A DNA stretch of 64,000 nt, taken from an uncultured Ruminococcus sp. Lineage in GTDB: Bacteria; Bacillota; Clostridia; Oscillospirales; Acutalibacteraceae. The translations under genes were made by a program, and so were the position numbers. This document shows, piece after piece, positions 1-7,611 of the stretch. How positions within the stretch are numbered: the stretch's first letter is position 1; each line of letters opens with the position of its first letter. The notes below the pieces were generated by a model. The model made no database searches and was not told the DNA's origin. It saw only the letters and a list, made by a program, of their open reading frames with translations. Location of the stretch: positions 25,412-89,411 of the forward strand of contig CACXBF010000003.1 of the NCBI GenBank assembly GCA_902765855.1, given 5' to 3'.

Positions 1-131
1 ATCAAGCGAGATTGTTTTGGTATTCATCAGAACCAAACCTTTCTGCTGTAAAATCTTTCAGCTTCTCACTATCTATCTTATGCTGTTATATTCCATAAGG
101 GTACTTAGAGAGTGTTTTATAATAAAAAATT
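1..131. other. left edge, no recognised gene
   Basis: Short open stretches exist on both strands, but none has a recognisable protein signature or a start with a ribosome-binding site. The stretch could be the end of a gene cut by the window edge. It ends at the hairpin that follows. Confidence 0.4.
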
Positions 132-179
132 AAAGGCTTCATTCAAATACATTTTAAGAATCTGAATGAAGCCTTTTGG
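132..179. terminator. bidirectional intrinsic terminator
   Basis: A near-perfect stem (AAAGGCTTCATTCA at 132-145 against TGAATGAAGCCTTTT at 163-177) is flanked by A-rich and T-rich runs. It can terminate the leftward unit that ends at 190 and any rightward gene entering from the left edge. Confidence 0.8.
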
Positions 180-189
180 TTTAATATTA

Positions 190-645
190 TTATTTTATGC
201 CTATGTAAATATGAATTTCTGCGTTATTCATATCGCTATTTTGATATTCTTCAAAATCGCATACGAAAGTTCTTGGAAGATTCATTTGCCATAATTCTTT
301 CCAAAAATCTGAAACTGCTGTTACGCCATTACCTTTTACTATAAACTTTGCATATTTCCCAGCGGGGATTTTTATAATGCTTAAATCGCTGTTATTTCCA
401 TCAGAAGAACTTACCTCACAGGCTACTGCGGTAGAATAATCTCCTTCTTCGTTATTTTCATAATCGTAATACATTCCGAGTGCTTTTTCATTAGCTTTAT
501 TTTTTATGCCGAAGAAAATGCCTTCCTCGAAAAAGCGTTTCCAAAGATTGCCGATGACCTTGCACATATCAGGTGAGAAATTATTTGTTCTTGCAGAGAT
601 TCCTACTGCTGTTTTTTCGGGCAAATTGACGATTTCATATTCCAT
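190..645 (-). CDS. GyrI-like/AraC effector-binding domain protein
   Basis: This is a stand-alone effector-binding domain of about 151 residues. It starts MEYEIVNLPEKTAVGIS, the typical opening of GyrI-like/SOUL-fold domains (short motif around 'vG' followed by helices and a beta-rich C-terminus with PAGKYAKF). A reading frame extends further upstream to 732, but the ATG at 645 has a well-placed AAAGGAG about 11 bases before it, so I chose that start. Stand-alone members bind small molecules or drugs or act as partners of regulators; no DNA-binding domain is present here. It lies 90 bases downstream of the radical SAM gene in the same direction and is probably the last gene of a three-gene leftward unit with the WYL regulator. 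Its ligand is unknown. Confidence 0.75.
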   Translation of the reverse strand: MEYEIVNLPEKTAVGISARTNNFSPDMCKVIGNLWKRFFEEGIFFGIKNKANEKALGMYYDYENNEEGDYSTAVACEVSSSDGNNSDLSIIKIPAGKYAKFIVKGNGVTAVSDFWKELWQMNLPRTFVCDFEEYQNSDMNNAEIHIYIGIK

Positions 646-735
646 AATAATTTTATCTCCTTTGAATTTTTTAGATATATCTTTTGTCGACAAGATAAGA
701 ATATCATAGTAACCACGACAACAGTGTGTCATATT

Positions 736-1611
736 TTATAGCATATCAAAAAAATTAAGTTGTTCATTTTCGTTTTGTTTAAATTCTGATAAATACGAGA
801 AAATTTCGTCGATATTATACATGATTCCAAGTTTTCGACAGAATGATATAAGAATCTGCATAAGTTCCTTATTTTTAGGGCTTGTAATCTCATAGCTGTT
901 TCCGTATTTGTGTATGTATTTTTCTTTAAGATTTGGAAAGTGTTCATCAAGCTTTTTATAAAAATATTCGCGATTGCCGTTTCTGAGAGTAAGTCCCATT
1001 CCAAAGCACATGATTCCACAAACTTTTGCTTTTTCACAATAACTTAATATACCGCGAATATTTTCTTCCGTATCGTTTATAAACGGAAGAATAGGGTCAA
1101 GCCAAACAATCGTTGGAATACCGTTATCACGCATAATTTCAAGCACCTTAAAACGTTCATAGCTTGTACTGACATTTGGCTCAAGAATTTTACAGAGTTT
1201 TTCATCATATGTAGTTAAAGTCATTTGGACAACGACTTTTGTTTTTTGATTTATACTTTTTAGCAACTCCAAATCTCTCAAAATAAGGTTTGATTTTGTA
1301 AGAATAGATACTCCGAAACCATATTTATTAATAATTTCAAGACATTTTCTCATATTACAAAGATTTTTTTCAAGTGGAATATATGGGTCGCTCATAGCAC
1401 CTGTTCCAATCATACATGGCTTTCGCTTCCTTTTTAAAGCGTTTTCTAAAAGTTGAACAGCATTAGCTTTTACTTCAATATCTTCAAAGCTATGCGACAT
1501 CTGATAACACTTACTTCTTGAATCGCAATATATACATCCATGTGAACAGCCACGGTATATATTCATTCCATTTTGTGCGGATAAAATTCCTTTTGCATTT
1601 ACCATGTGCAT
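736..1611 (-). CDS. radical SAM protein (SplB-like/Rv2578c-type)
   Basis: The protein has about 291 residues with a CX3CX2C cluster motif in RGCSHGCIYCDSRS near residue 25, which binds the SAM-cleaving 4Fe-4S cluster. The sequence that follows (GTGAMSDPYIPLEKN, later SILTKSN and WLDPILPFINDTEEN) matches the Rv2578c/spore-photoproduct-lyase-like family, whose substrates are mostly unknown. A TTG at 1620 opens the longest frame, but AAAAGGA abuts it; the ATG at 1611 sits at proper spacing and is preferred. It begins 14 bases after the WYL regulator gene ends, so the two are cotranscribed and the regulator probably controls this unit. A nucleic-acid repair or modification role is plausible but not shown. 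Confidence 0.85.
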   Translation of the reverse strand: MHMVNAKGILSAQNGMNIYRGCSHGCIYCDSRSKCYQMSHSFEDIEVKANAVQLLENALKRKRKPCMIGTGAMSDPYIPLEKNLCNMRKCLEIINKYGFGVSILTKSNLILRDLELLKSINQKTKVVVQMTLTTYDEKLCKILEPNVSTSYERFKVLEIMRDNGIPTIVWLDPILPFINDTEENIRGILSYCEKAKVCGIMCFGMGLTLRNGNREYFYKKLDEHFPNLKEKYIHKYGNSYEITSPKNKELMQILISFCRKLGIMYNIDEIFSYLSEFKQNENEQLNFFDML

Positions 1612-1625
1612 ATTTTTCAATCCTT

Positions 1626-2540
1626 TTAAGTGTAAATCTTGCTTATATTTTTGAGATATTTTGCAAATTCTGAACGCAAAAATTCGGGTTTTAAAAGTTC
1701 AACAGCTTCTCCGAATGTCAATAGCCAAGAAAATAAGCTGTATTTATCGGTGGATTCATGAATGAAATATAATTTTCCATTTTCAAGTTGTTTAAAGCTA
1801 TCGATTCCATATTCATCAATTATACGCCATTTTACAGACGAATCGAAAATAGCTTCGATTGTAAATTCTGTCGGAAAGATATTTTCTGCTGAAAAGTCGG
1901 GCGGAGGTTTTATATGTTTTTTGGTGATGATTTTGCCTGTTTTAAGTTCGGTAATTCGATTTAATTTAAAAAGGCGAAAATCGTTTCGTTTCAGACAATA
2001 TCCCCATACATACCATGATGACCACTTAAATATTAGCGAGATAGGTTCAATCTCACGAAAGCTTTCTTCATTTGGCGAGAAATATCGGAATGAAATTGTT
2101 TTTGAATTACTTATAGAGGCTTGAATAAGTTCTATTTTTGGAGCAAGAGAAGATTTTTGCCAAGAGGAGAGATCTATTATAATATGTTCGTTAGATGGAA
2201 GAATATCTGGATTTTTATTATTTCCTGCGGAAAGCTTTTCAATTAAGAGCTTATATTTATTTGTGTTGCTTATGCTGTCAAGACCTTTGAGAGCGGAAAG
2301 TATAGAATTCATATCATCATTTGTGAGAAGTGTTTTGTCAATCTGATAGCCATCCATTATTGATATTCCGCCATTTTTTCCTTGAATTGTTACTATTGGA
2401 ATTCCTGCTTTGCACATATCTTCTATATCACGATTTATTGTTCTGCGTGAAACTTCAAATTTTTCTGCAAGATAAGGTGCAGTTACTTTTTCCTTTTGTA
2501 AAAGAATGGTAAGGATTCCGATTAGTCGGTCGATTTTCAT
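1626..2540 (-). CDS. WYL-domain transcriptional regulator (YafY/DeoR-like)
   Basis: This 304-residue protein has an N-terminal HTH_11 winged helix (IGILTILLQKEKVTAPYLAE, then a recognition helix with SRRTINRDIEDM, residues 5-50) and a C-terminal WYL domain (residues about 140-225, containing WSSWYVWGYCLKRNDFRLF followed by LNRI). WYL domains bind nucleic acid or nucleotide ligands and often control stress, defence or repair genes. The ATG at 2540 follows AAGGAAGTGAT. The gene is the first of a leftward unit with the radical SAM and GyrI-like genes and faces a 600-base non-coding gap, where its promoter must lie. Autoregulation is likely but no clear operator was identified. Confidence 0.88.
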   Translation of the reverse strand: MKIDRLIGILTILLQKEKVTAPYLAEKFEVSRRTINRDIEDMCKAGIPIVTIQGKNGGISIMDGYQIDKTLLTNDDMNSILSALKGLDSISNTNKYKLLIEKLSAGNNKNPDILPSNEHIIIDLSSWQKSSLAPKIELIQASISNSKTISFRYFSPNEESFREIEPISLIFKWSSWYVWGYCLKRNDFRLFKLNRITELKTGKIITKKHIKPPPDFSAENIFPTEFTIEAIFDSSVKWRIIDEYGIDSFKQLENGKLYFIHESTDKYSLFSWLLTFGEAVELLKPEFLRSEFAKYLKNISKIYT

Positions 2541-3152
2541 ATGAAATCACTTCCTTATAAAATACATTATATTTGTATAAACATGACGGCAACTTGTCTT
2601 GTTTATAATGATTTAAGAAATAATTTTTAGAATAATATGGATTCAATTATAATTCTTAATCTATAATAGTTTTGAGAAACTATCAAATTCAAAGTTTTCA
2701 GCATTTATACATTTATATTTAACATGCTCTCCTGCAAGAGTTCACTACGAAAAACATTCCGCCGGAATGTTTTTATGCCCTCCTGCGCTCAGAGAAATAT
2801 AAAGGGTTTCGCCGTCTGCGGACGGCGACAAAGGCGTTGCGTTTGATCTACAATCCTTTGAAAAGGCTTGAGCGAAATTTTTACTATTAAAGCAAATTTC
2901 ATAGTTTTGCTTTAATAGTAGCATAATAACCCAAAGTAAGCAATGTCTAAATATCTGAATAAAAAGTGATACATATAGTATAATCAGTAGAAATTTATCC
3001 TAAAATATTGACATTGTATCGGATTTGAGGTTTAATAGTATCTGTATAAGTGTTACTGTGCTTTTTAAAAAATAAATGTGTGGTGACATAAATTGTAGTC
3101 AGGAAGTTGGCAAATGTTTTGGTCTTGACTAAAGAAAGGATATGAACTTAAA
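2541..3152. other. gene-free gap with repeat copy A
   Basis: No credible gene. The gap holds a copy of the dispersed palindromic repeat (2655-2920) and must carry divergent promoters for the WYL unit on the left and the DJ-1 unit on the right. Confidence 0.6.
2655..2920. repeat. dispersed modular repeat, copy A
   Basis: It contains the module ACGAAAAACATTCC-GCC-GGAATGTTTTT (2746-2773), a GC-rich palindrome around GCCGTCTGCGGACGGC, the CAAAGGCGTTGCG and CTTTGAAAAGGCTTGAGCG modules, and a perfect 15-base stem (2882-2896 with 2906-2920). The same modules in the same order occur at 5965-6225, and parts occur at 10284, 14943, 36296 and 55655. Confidence 0.75.
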
Positions 3153-3695
3153 ATGGTATATGTATTTTTAGCAGATGGCTTTGAGGAGATTGAGGCACTT
3201 ACACCTGTCGATATTCTAAGACGAGGCGGTGTAGATGTTGTTACTGTAGGAGTTACAGGAAGAGATGCTATGAGTTCACATAATATCGTTGTTACAGCTG
3301 ATATTATGGAAGAAGAAATTGATGATTTTGATGATATCGAGGCAATCGTACTTCCAGGCGGTATGCCGGGGACTACGAATCTTGAGGAGTCTGAAATTGT
3401 TAAGGGTACTGTGGAATATTGCAGTCAGAACGATATTCTCATCGGTGCTATTTGTGCCGCACCGTCAATTCTTGGACATATGGGTCTGCTAAAAGGCAAG
3501 CACGCAACAGCTTTTCCGGGTTTTCAGAAAGAACTTGACGGAGCTATATGCAATAATGGTTTTGTTGAGAAAGACGGCAAGATTATTACTGCAAGAGGTA
3601 TGGGAGTTTCTGTTGAATTCGGACTTGAACTTCTCAGGGAGCTTAAAGGCAATGATGTGGCTAACAGCGTAAGGAATGCAATACAATGCCGATAG
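3153..3695 (+). CDS. DJ-1/PfpI family protein
   Basis: This 180-residue single-domain protein of the DJ-1/ThiJ/PfpI superfamily has its nucleophile-elbow cysteine at residue 101 (IGAICAAPSIL) and the upstream acidic residue in FEEIEALTP near residue 15. Bacterial members (YajL/ThiJ type) act as chaperones or glyoxalase/deglycase-like stress proteins; the activity cannot be told from sequence. The start follows AAAGGAT about 12 bases away. The end overlaps the formyltetrahydrofolate cyclo-ligase start by 10 bases, so the two are translationally coupled and form an operon with mltG. Confidence 0.9.
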   Translation: MVYVFLADGFEEIEALTPVDILRRGGVDVVTVGVTGRDAMSSHNIVVTADIMEEEIDDFDDIEAIVLPGGMPGTTNLEESEIVKGTVEYCSQNDILIGAICAAPSILGHMGLLKGKHATAFPGFQKELDGAICNNGFVEKDGKIITARGMGVSVEFGLELLRELKGNDVANSVRNAIQCR

Positions 3696-4288
3696 ATGAT
3701 ATTCGAGAATATAAATCTGAGCTGCGAAAAAAAATACGCAGACAAAGAGAAGAAATGCCACCTAAGCAAAAAGCTTTGCTTGATAAGATGGTTCTCAAAA
3801 ATATATTAAAGCTCAGACAATATAAATCTAATGATACGATTCTGACATATGTTTCTACAAAGATAGAAGTAGATACATTTGGTCTTATTCGTCAGGCTTT
3901 AAAAGACGGCAAGAGAGTTGCCGTCCCGAGATGTATAGATAATAGTCGAGAGATGGATTTTTATTATATTACTTCAATCGACCAGCTTGAGCCGAGAACA
4001 TTTGGAGTTCTTGAGCCGATTAAAGAACAGTGTGAACTTCTGACGGATTACTCAAAAGGCTTATGTATTATTCCAGGATTGGTATTCGATTTTGATGGTT
4101 ATCGTTTAGGCTATGGGAAAGGTTATTATGATAGATTTTTGAGCCGTTTCGGAGGAGATACGGCGGGAATTTGTTATAGCTCTTGCGTTCAGTGGAAGCT
4201 TGTGCATGGCTTTTATGATAGGAGAGCAGATTTGCTTGTTACCGAAAAATACATAAGACGGACTAACCAAAGAACTACGGAGGTATAG
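3686..4288 (+). CDS. 5-formyltetrahydrofolate cyclo-ligase
   Basis: The enzyme converts 5-formyl-THF to 5,10-methenyl-THF using ATP, returning stored folate to one-carbon metabolism. It has 200 residues, the usual size. The family signature RLGYGKGYYDRFL lies near residue 145, and the basic N-terminus (KSELRKKIRRQREEM) is typical. The start lies inside the DJ-1 gene, and mltG follows after two bases. This one-carbon function could support the formyl-THF steps (PurN, AICAR formyltransferase) encoded further right, though it is not in that operon. Confidence 0.93.
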   Translation: MPIDDIREYKSELRKKIRRQREEMPPKQKALLDKMVLKNILKLRQYKSNDTILTYVSTKIEVDTFGLIRQALKDGKRVAVPRCIDNSREMDFYYITSIDQLEPRTFGVLEPIKEQCELLTDYSKGLCIIPGLVFDFDGYRLGYGKGYYDRFLSRFGGDTAGICYSSCVQWKLVHGFYDRRADLLVTEKYIRRTNQRTTEV

Positions 4289-4290
4289 AT

Positions 4291-5907
4291 ATGAGCGATG
4301 ATATGAATGAAAAGCGTCAGGAAAAAATAGAGGGCTTTAAGCTTCATATCAATGAAGAAAGTTTTCCGACTGACGATACTCAAGCTCAGACAGAGGAAAA
4401 TAATATAGCCGATGAGAGCTTTGGCGAAGCTGTTTCAAGGCGTGATAAGATAGAGAACTTTAAGGTTCATATTGATAATATAGATGACATAGACAATATG
4501 GAGGATATGCCACAGGAAGAAAGAACCGATTATGGTATACCTCAAAAACCGATTTACAGCAATTTTGATGAGGATATAAATTCTTCCAGTATTTTGCAGA
4601 ATATAGACCAGAGTATGATTATTGCTGACGATGACCTCGATAGTACAAGCGATAGCATACAGAGCTATAGTGCAAATGTTATTACTAAAAAGATGACTCC
4701 TGCTGAAAAGAAGGAATTTAAGAGGGCAAGAGAAGCGGATAAAAAGCGTCTTAAAGCAAAATCACGCAAAAATAAGCGTTTCTTTAGAGTTGTATGGGCT
4801 ATAATGGCGGCACTTATTTCCATTCTTTTAGGTGGATATATGGTTGTCGGCATAAACGATATGCTTGCTGTTGGAAGAACTGATGAAGAAGTTACGATAA
4901 ATATTCCAAGTAAAGCTTCGTTTGATGATGTTTTAAATATACTTTATAAAAATAATATTATCAATAATAAAAGCTTTTTCAATCTTTATGCTACTATGAC
5001 AAAATCTAAATCGGGCTTTGTCAGCGGAACTTATGACATAAAGAAAAATCTTGACTATCAGGCTATTATTTCATATCTTCAGACAGATACTAACAGAACG
5101 GATATAGTTTCTGTACAGTTTACAGAAGGTATGAATGTAAGAGAATTTTCTGAGGTACTTGAAAAGAATGGCGTATGCTCATCAGCTGAATTCCTTAATG
5201 CTTGCAATAGCGATACCTACGATGACGAATTTACTTTCCTGAAGGAAATAAAAAATAAGTCTGAAAGATATTACAAGCTTGAGGGCTATCTTTTCCCTGA
5301 TACTTATTATTTCTATAAAGATGAAAAAATGGAAAATGTAATGAGAAAACTTCTCAATAACTACGAGCTTAAAGTTTATCATACAAAATCTCGTGTAGAT
5401 GGTTTTGATAAGCGTGTTACAATAGAACAGAGAGCTAAGGCTGCCGGAATGACAGTAGATGAGGTTATAACACTTGCGTCTATTATTCAGGCAGAAGCTG
5501 CCGATGTTGATGATATGTATCTTGTTTCAAGCGTTTTGCATAATCGTCTTAATACTGCTAAATCAGATGGTGTAAGCCCATTTGGCGATGTTGGTATGAC
5601 TAAGCTTCAGGTTGACTCTACTGTATATTATCCATATAAGAGTAAAACTCAAATTCCTATTGCTGAGAAAAACAGCTTTAAGAGCCGTTATGATACATAC
5701 GATATAGAAGGTCTGCCGGCTGGTGCTATATGTAACCCTGGTAAAGACGCTATTGATGCGGCACTTTCTCCTGATGATACAAATTACTACTTCTTCTGTC
5801 ATAAGGCTGCTACTTCTGATTCACCTGCTCAGTCCTATTATGCAACAACAGGTGCTGAACACGAATCAAATCTCATTAAGGCAGGCTTAACTACAACACA
5901 GAACTAA
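4291..5907 (+). CDS. mltG: endolytic transglycosylase MltG (YceG-like)
   Basis: MltG cleaves nascent glycan strands and so sets peptidoglycan chain length. The 538-residue protein has a long cytoplasmic N-terminus of about 160 residues, one membrane segment (about 167-190, rich in V, I, A and L), and an extracellular YceG domain with the catalytic glutamate at residue 402 in ASIIQAEAADV and the C-terminal LPAGAICNPGKDAI motif. The cytoplasmic part is acidic and carries the same motif twice (RQEKIEGFKLHI near residue 9 and RRDKIENFKVHI near residue 50). The start has CGGAGG upstream. It is the last gene of its operon, followed by a strong terminator. Confidence 0.93.
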   Translation: MSDDMNEKRQEKIEGFKLHINEESFPTDDTQAQTEENNIADESFGEAVSRRDKIENFKVHIDNIDDIDNMEDMPQEERTDYGIPQKPIYSNFDEDINSSSILQNIDQSMIIADDDLDSTSDSIQSYSANVITKKMTPAEKKEFKRAREADKKRLKAKSRKNKRFFRVVWAIMAALISILLGGYMVVGINDMLAVGRTDEEVTINIPSKASFDDVLNILYKNNIINNKSFFNLYATMTKSKSGFVSGTYDIKKNLDYQAIISYLQTDTNRTDIVSVQFTEGMNVREFSEVLEKNGVCSSAEFLNACNSDTYDDEFTFLKEIKNKSERYYKLEGYLFPDTYYFYKDEKMENVMRKLLNNYELKVYHTKSRVDGFDKRVTIEQRAKAAGMTVDEVITLASIIQAEAADVDDMYLVSSVLHNRLNTAKSDGVSPFGDVGMTKLQVDSTVYYPYKSKTQIPIAEKNSFKSRYDTYDIEGLPAGAICNPGKDAIDAALSPDDTNYYFFCHKAATSDSPAQSYYATTGAEHESNLIKAGLTTTQN

Positions 5908-5913
5908 TAAAAC

Positions 5914-5952
5914 AAAAACGCCGACTGACTAAGCAGTTTGTCGGCGTTTTTA
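5914..5952 (+). terminator. terminator after mltG
   Basis: Stem AAAAACGCCGAC with GTCGGCGTTTTT ending in a T run, 6 bases after the mltG stop. Confidence 0.9.
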
Positions 5953-5964
5953 AAATAACATAAG

Positions 5965-6225
5965 TTTGACGATAGATTTGAAAAACTATCGGGTTGAAAG
6001 TTTTAGTTAGAAATTATATTTCAGGGACCCCCTGCGAGGATTCCCTACGAAAAACATTCCAGTGGAATGTTTTTCTACCTTCCTGCGCTTTTAGGAGCAT
6101 AAAGTGTTTCTATTTTTTGTGGAGAGCGACCAAAGGCTTTGCCGTAGGTGATTACCTTTGGAAACTGCGAGCCTTTAAAAAGGCTCGAGCGAAACTTTTA
6201 AGTGTCTTAAAGAAACTTGCTAACT
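5965..6225. repeat. dispersed modular repeat, copy B
   Basis: It matches copy A: CTACGAAAAACATTCC-AGT-GGAATGTTTTT (6046-6075), CCTGCGCTTTTAGGAG, CAAAGGCTTTGCCGTAGGTG, then CTTTGGAAACTGCGAGCC-TTTAAAAAGGCTCGAGCGAAAC. The loop of the first hairpin differs (AGT versus GCC) while the arms are kept. It fills the gap between the mltG terminator and the U32 gene, which otherwise holds nothing recognisable. Confidence 0.75.
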
Positions 6226-6283
6226 AATCAATAATTTCTACCAAATTTACATTAAAATAAGAAAAAAATTCGGAGCTGATAAA

Positions 6284-7498
6284 ATGAAAAATACAGAGTT
6301 ACTTTCACCTGCTGGTGATTTTGAATGTTTTCAAAGTGCGTTGAAATTCGGTGCAGACGCAATTTATCTTGCGGGTGAGGAATATGGTATGCGAACCTCA
6401 TCGGCAAACTTTGACCACGATACTCTAAAAAAAGCGGTAGCACTTGCACACGAAAAGGGCGTTGATGTTTATGTTACCTGCAATACAACTCCACGAAGCA
6501 AAGAAATGGAAACACTTCCAAGTTTTCTTGAAAGTACCGCAGATTGCGGAGTTGACGCTTTTATAGTTGCAGATTTGGGAGTATTTTCTTTAGCAAAAAA
6601 ATATGCACCGAATGTTGAAATTCATATGTCTACACAGACAGGAATAGTTAACTATCATACAGCAAATGTTTTACACGATATGGGTGCAAAGAGAGTTGTT
6701 CTTGCAAGAGAATTATCACTTGATGAAATTGCTGAGATAAGAGCAAAAACTCCAAAAGAGCTTGAACTTGAAGCCTTTGTGCATGGCTCGATGTGCGTAT
6801 CATTTTCGGGAAGATGTCTTATCTCAAGCTATATGACAGGTCGTGACGCAAATAGGGGAGATTGTGCTCAACCTTGCCGTTGGAAATATCACCTCTATGA
6901 GCAAAATCGTGAGGGACAATATTTTCCGATTGAAGAAAATGAAAATGGAACATATCTCTATAATTCCCGTGACCTTTGCATGATTGAGCATATTCCTGAG
7001 CTTGTTAAGGCGGGAGTTTATAGTTTGAAGATTGAGGGCAGAGCAAAGTCGGCTTATTATGTTTCGGTTACGACTAATGCTTATCGTCACGCAATAGATG
7101 ATTATTATGCAGAGGGCGAAAATTATACTCTCAAGCCTTGGATTCGTGACGAGCTTGACAAGGTAAGCCACAGAGAATACAATACAGGCTTTTTCTTTGG
7201 AGGAGAACCCGGGCAGGTTACATCTAATGGCGGATATATCAGAAATTATGAGGTTGTCGCCGTATGTGAGGATTATGCAGACGGCAAGGCAAGCCTTACA
7301 CAAAGAAATAAATTCTATGCAGGCGATGAACTTGATGTACTTCCGCCATCAGGAGTGCCTTTCTATGCAAAAGCTGAAAAGCTCTTTGACGAGTGGGGCA
7401 ACGAGATTGAATCAGCGCCACACGCAATGCAAAAGCTTACTATGATAACAAGCGTAGAAATTCCGAAAGGCTCTGTGCTTAGAAAGAAACGAGTATAA
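6284..7498 (+). CDS. U32 peptidase family protein (TrhP/YrrO-like)
   Basis: The 404-residue protein begins NTELLSPAGDFECFQSAL, and the U32 signature (EAFVHGSMCVSFSGRCLIS) is near residue 165. The cysteines in RGDCAQPCRW near residue 190 are the family's further conserved cysteines. Homologues named TrhP (YrrN/YrrO) take part in prephenate-dependent hydroxylation of U34 in tRNA; older annotation calls them collagenase-like peptidases. The ATG follows CGGAGC. A companion trhO or yrrM is not present here, so the tRNA role is inferred from the family. It stands alone, followed by the alaS promoter. Confidence 0.88.
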   Translation: MKNTELLSPAGDFECFQSALKFGADAIYLAGEEYGMRTSSANFDHDTLKKAVALAHEKGVDVYVTCNTTPRSKEMETLPSFLESTADCGVDAFIVADLGVFSLAKKYAPNVEIHMSTQTGIVNYHTANVLHDMGAKRVVLARELSLDEIAEIRAKTPKELELEAFVHGSMCVSFSGRCLISSYMTGRDANRGDCAQPCRWKYHLYEQNREGQYFPIEENENGTYLYNSRDLCMIEHIPELVKAGVYSLKIEGRAKSAYYVSVTTNAYRHAIDDYYAEGENYTLKPWIRDELDKVSHREYNTGFFFGGEPGQVTSNGGYIRNYEVVAVCEDYADGKASLTQRNKFYAGDELDVLPPSGVPFYAKAEKLFDEWGNEIESAPHAMQKLTMITSVEIPKGSVLRKKRV

Positions 7499-7506
7499 AT
7501 TTGTGC

Positions 7507-7534
7507 TTGACACTTAGCGAAAAGAGAATATAAT
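7507..7534 (+). promoter_or_regulatory. sigma-A promoter of alaS
   Basis: Consensus TTGACA (7507-7512) and TATAAT (7529-7534) with a 16-base spacer, about 75 bases before the alaS ribosome-binding site. No T-box is visible in this leader, in contrast to thrS. Confidence 0.8.
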
Positions 7535-7611
7535 ATATAATGGAATTTTAAGATGAAAAATCATCTATCAATCTCATGGGTTAAAAATAATTTTAATATA
7601 AGGTGAAAAAA

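Noticed and set aside
729-1037. Reverse-strand frame overlapping the radical SAM gene
   Set aside because: Alternative frame of a well supported gene; no protein signature.
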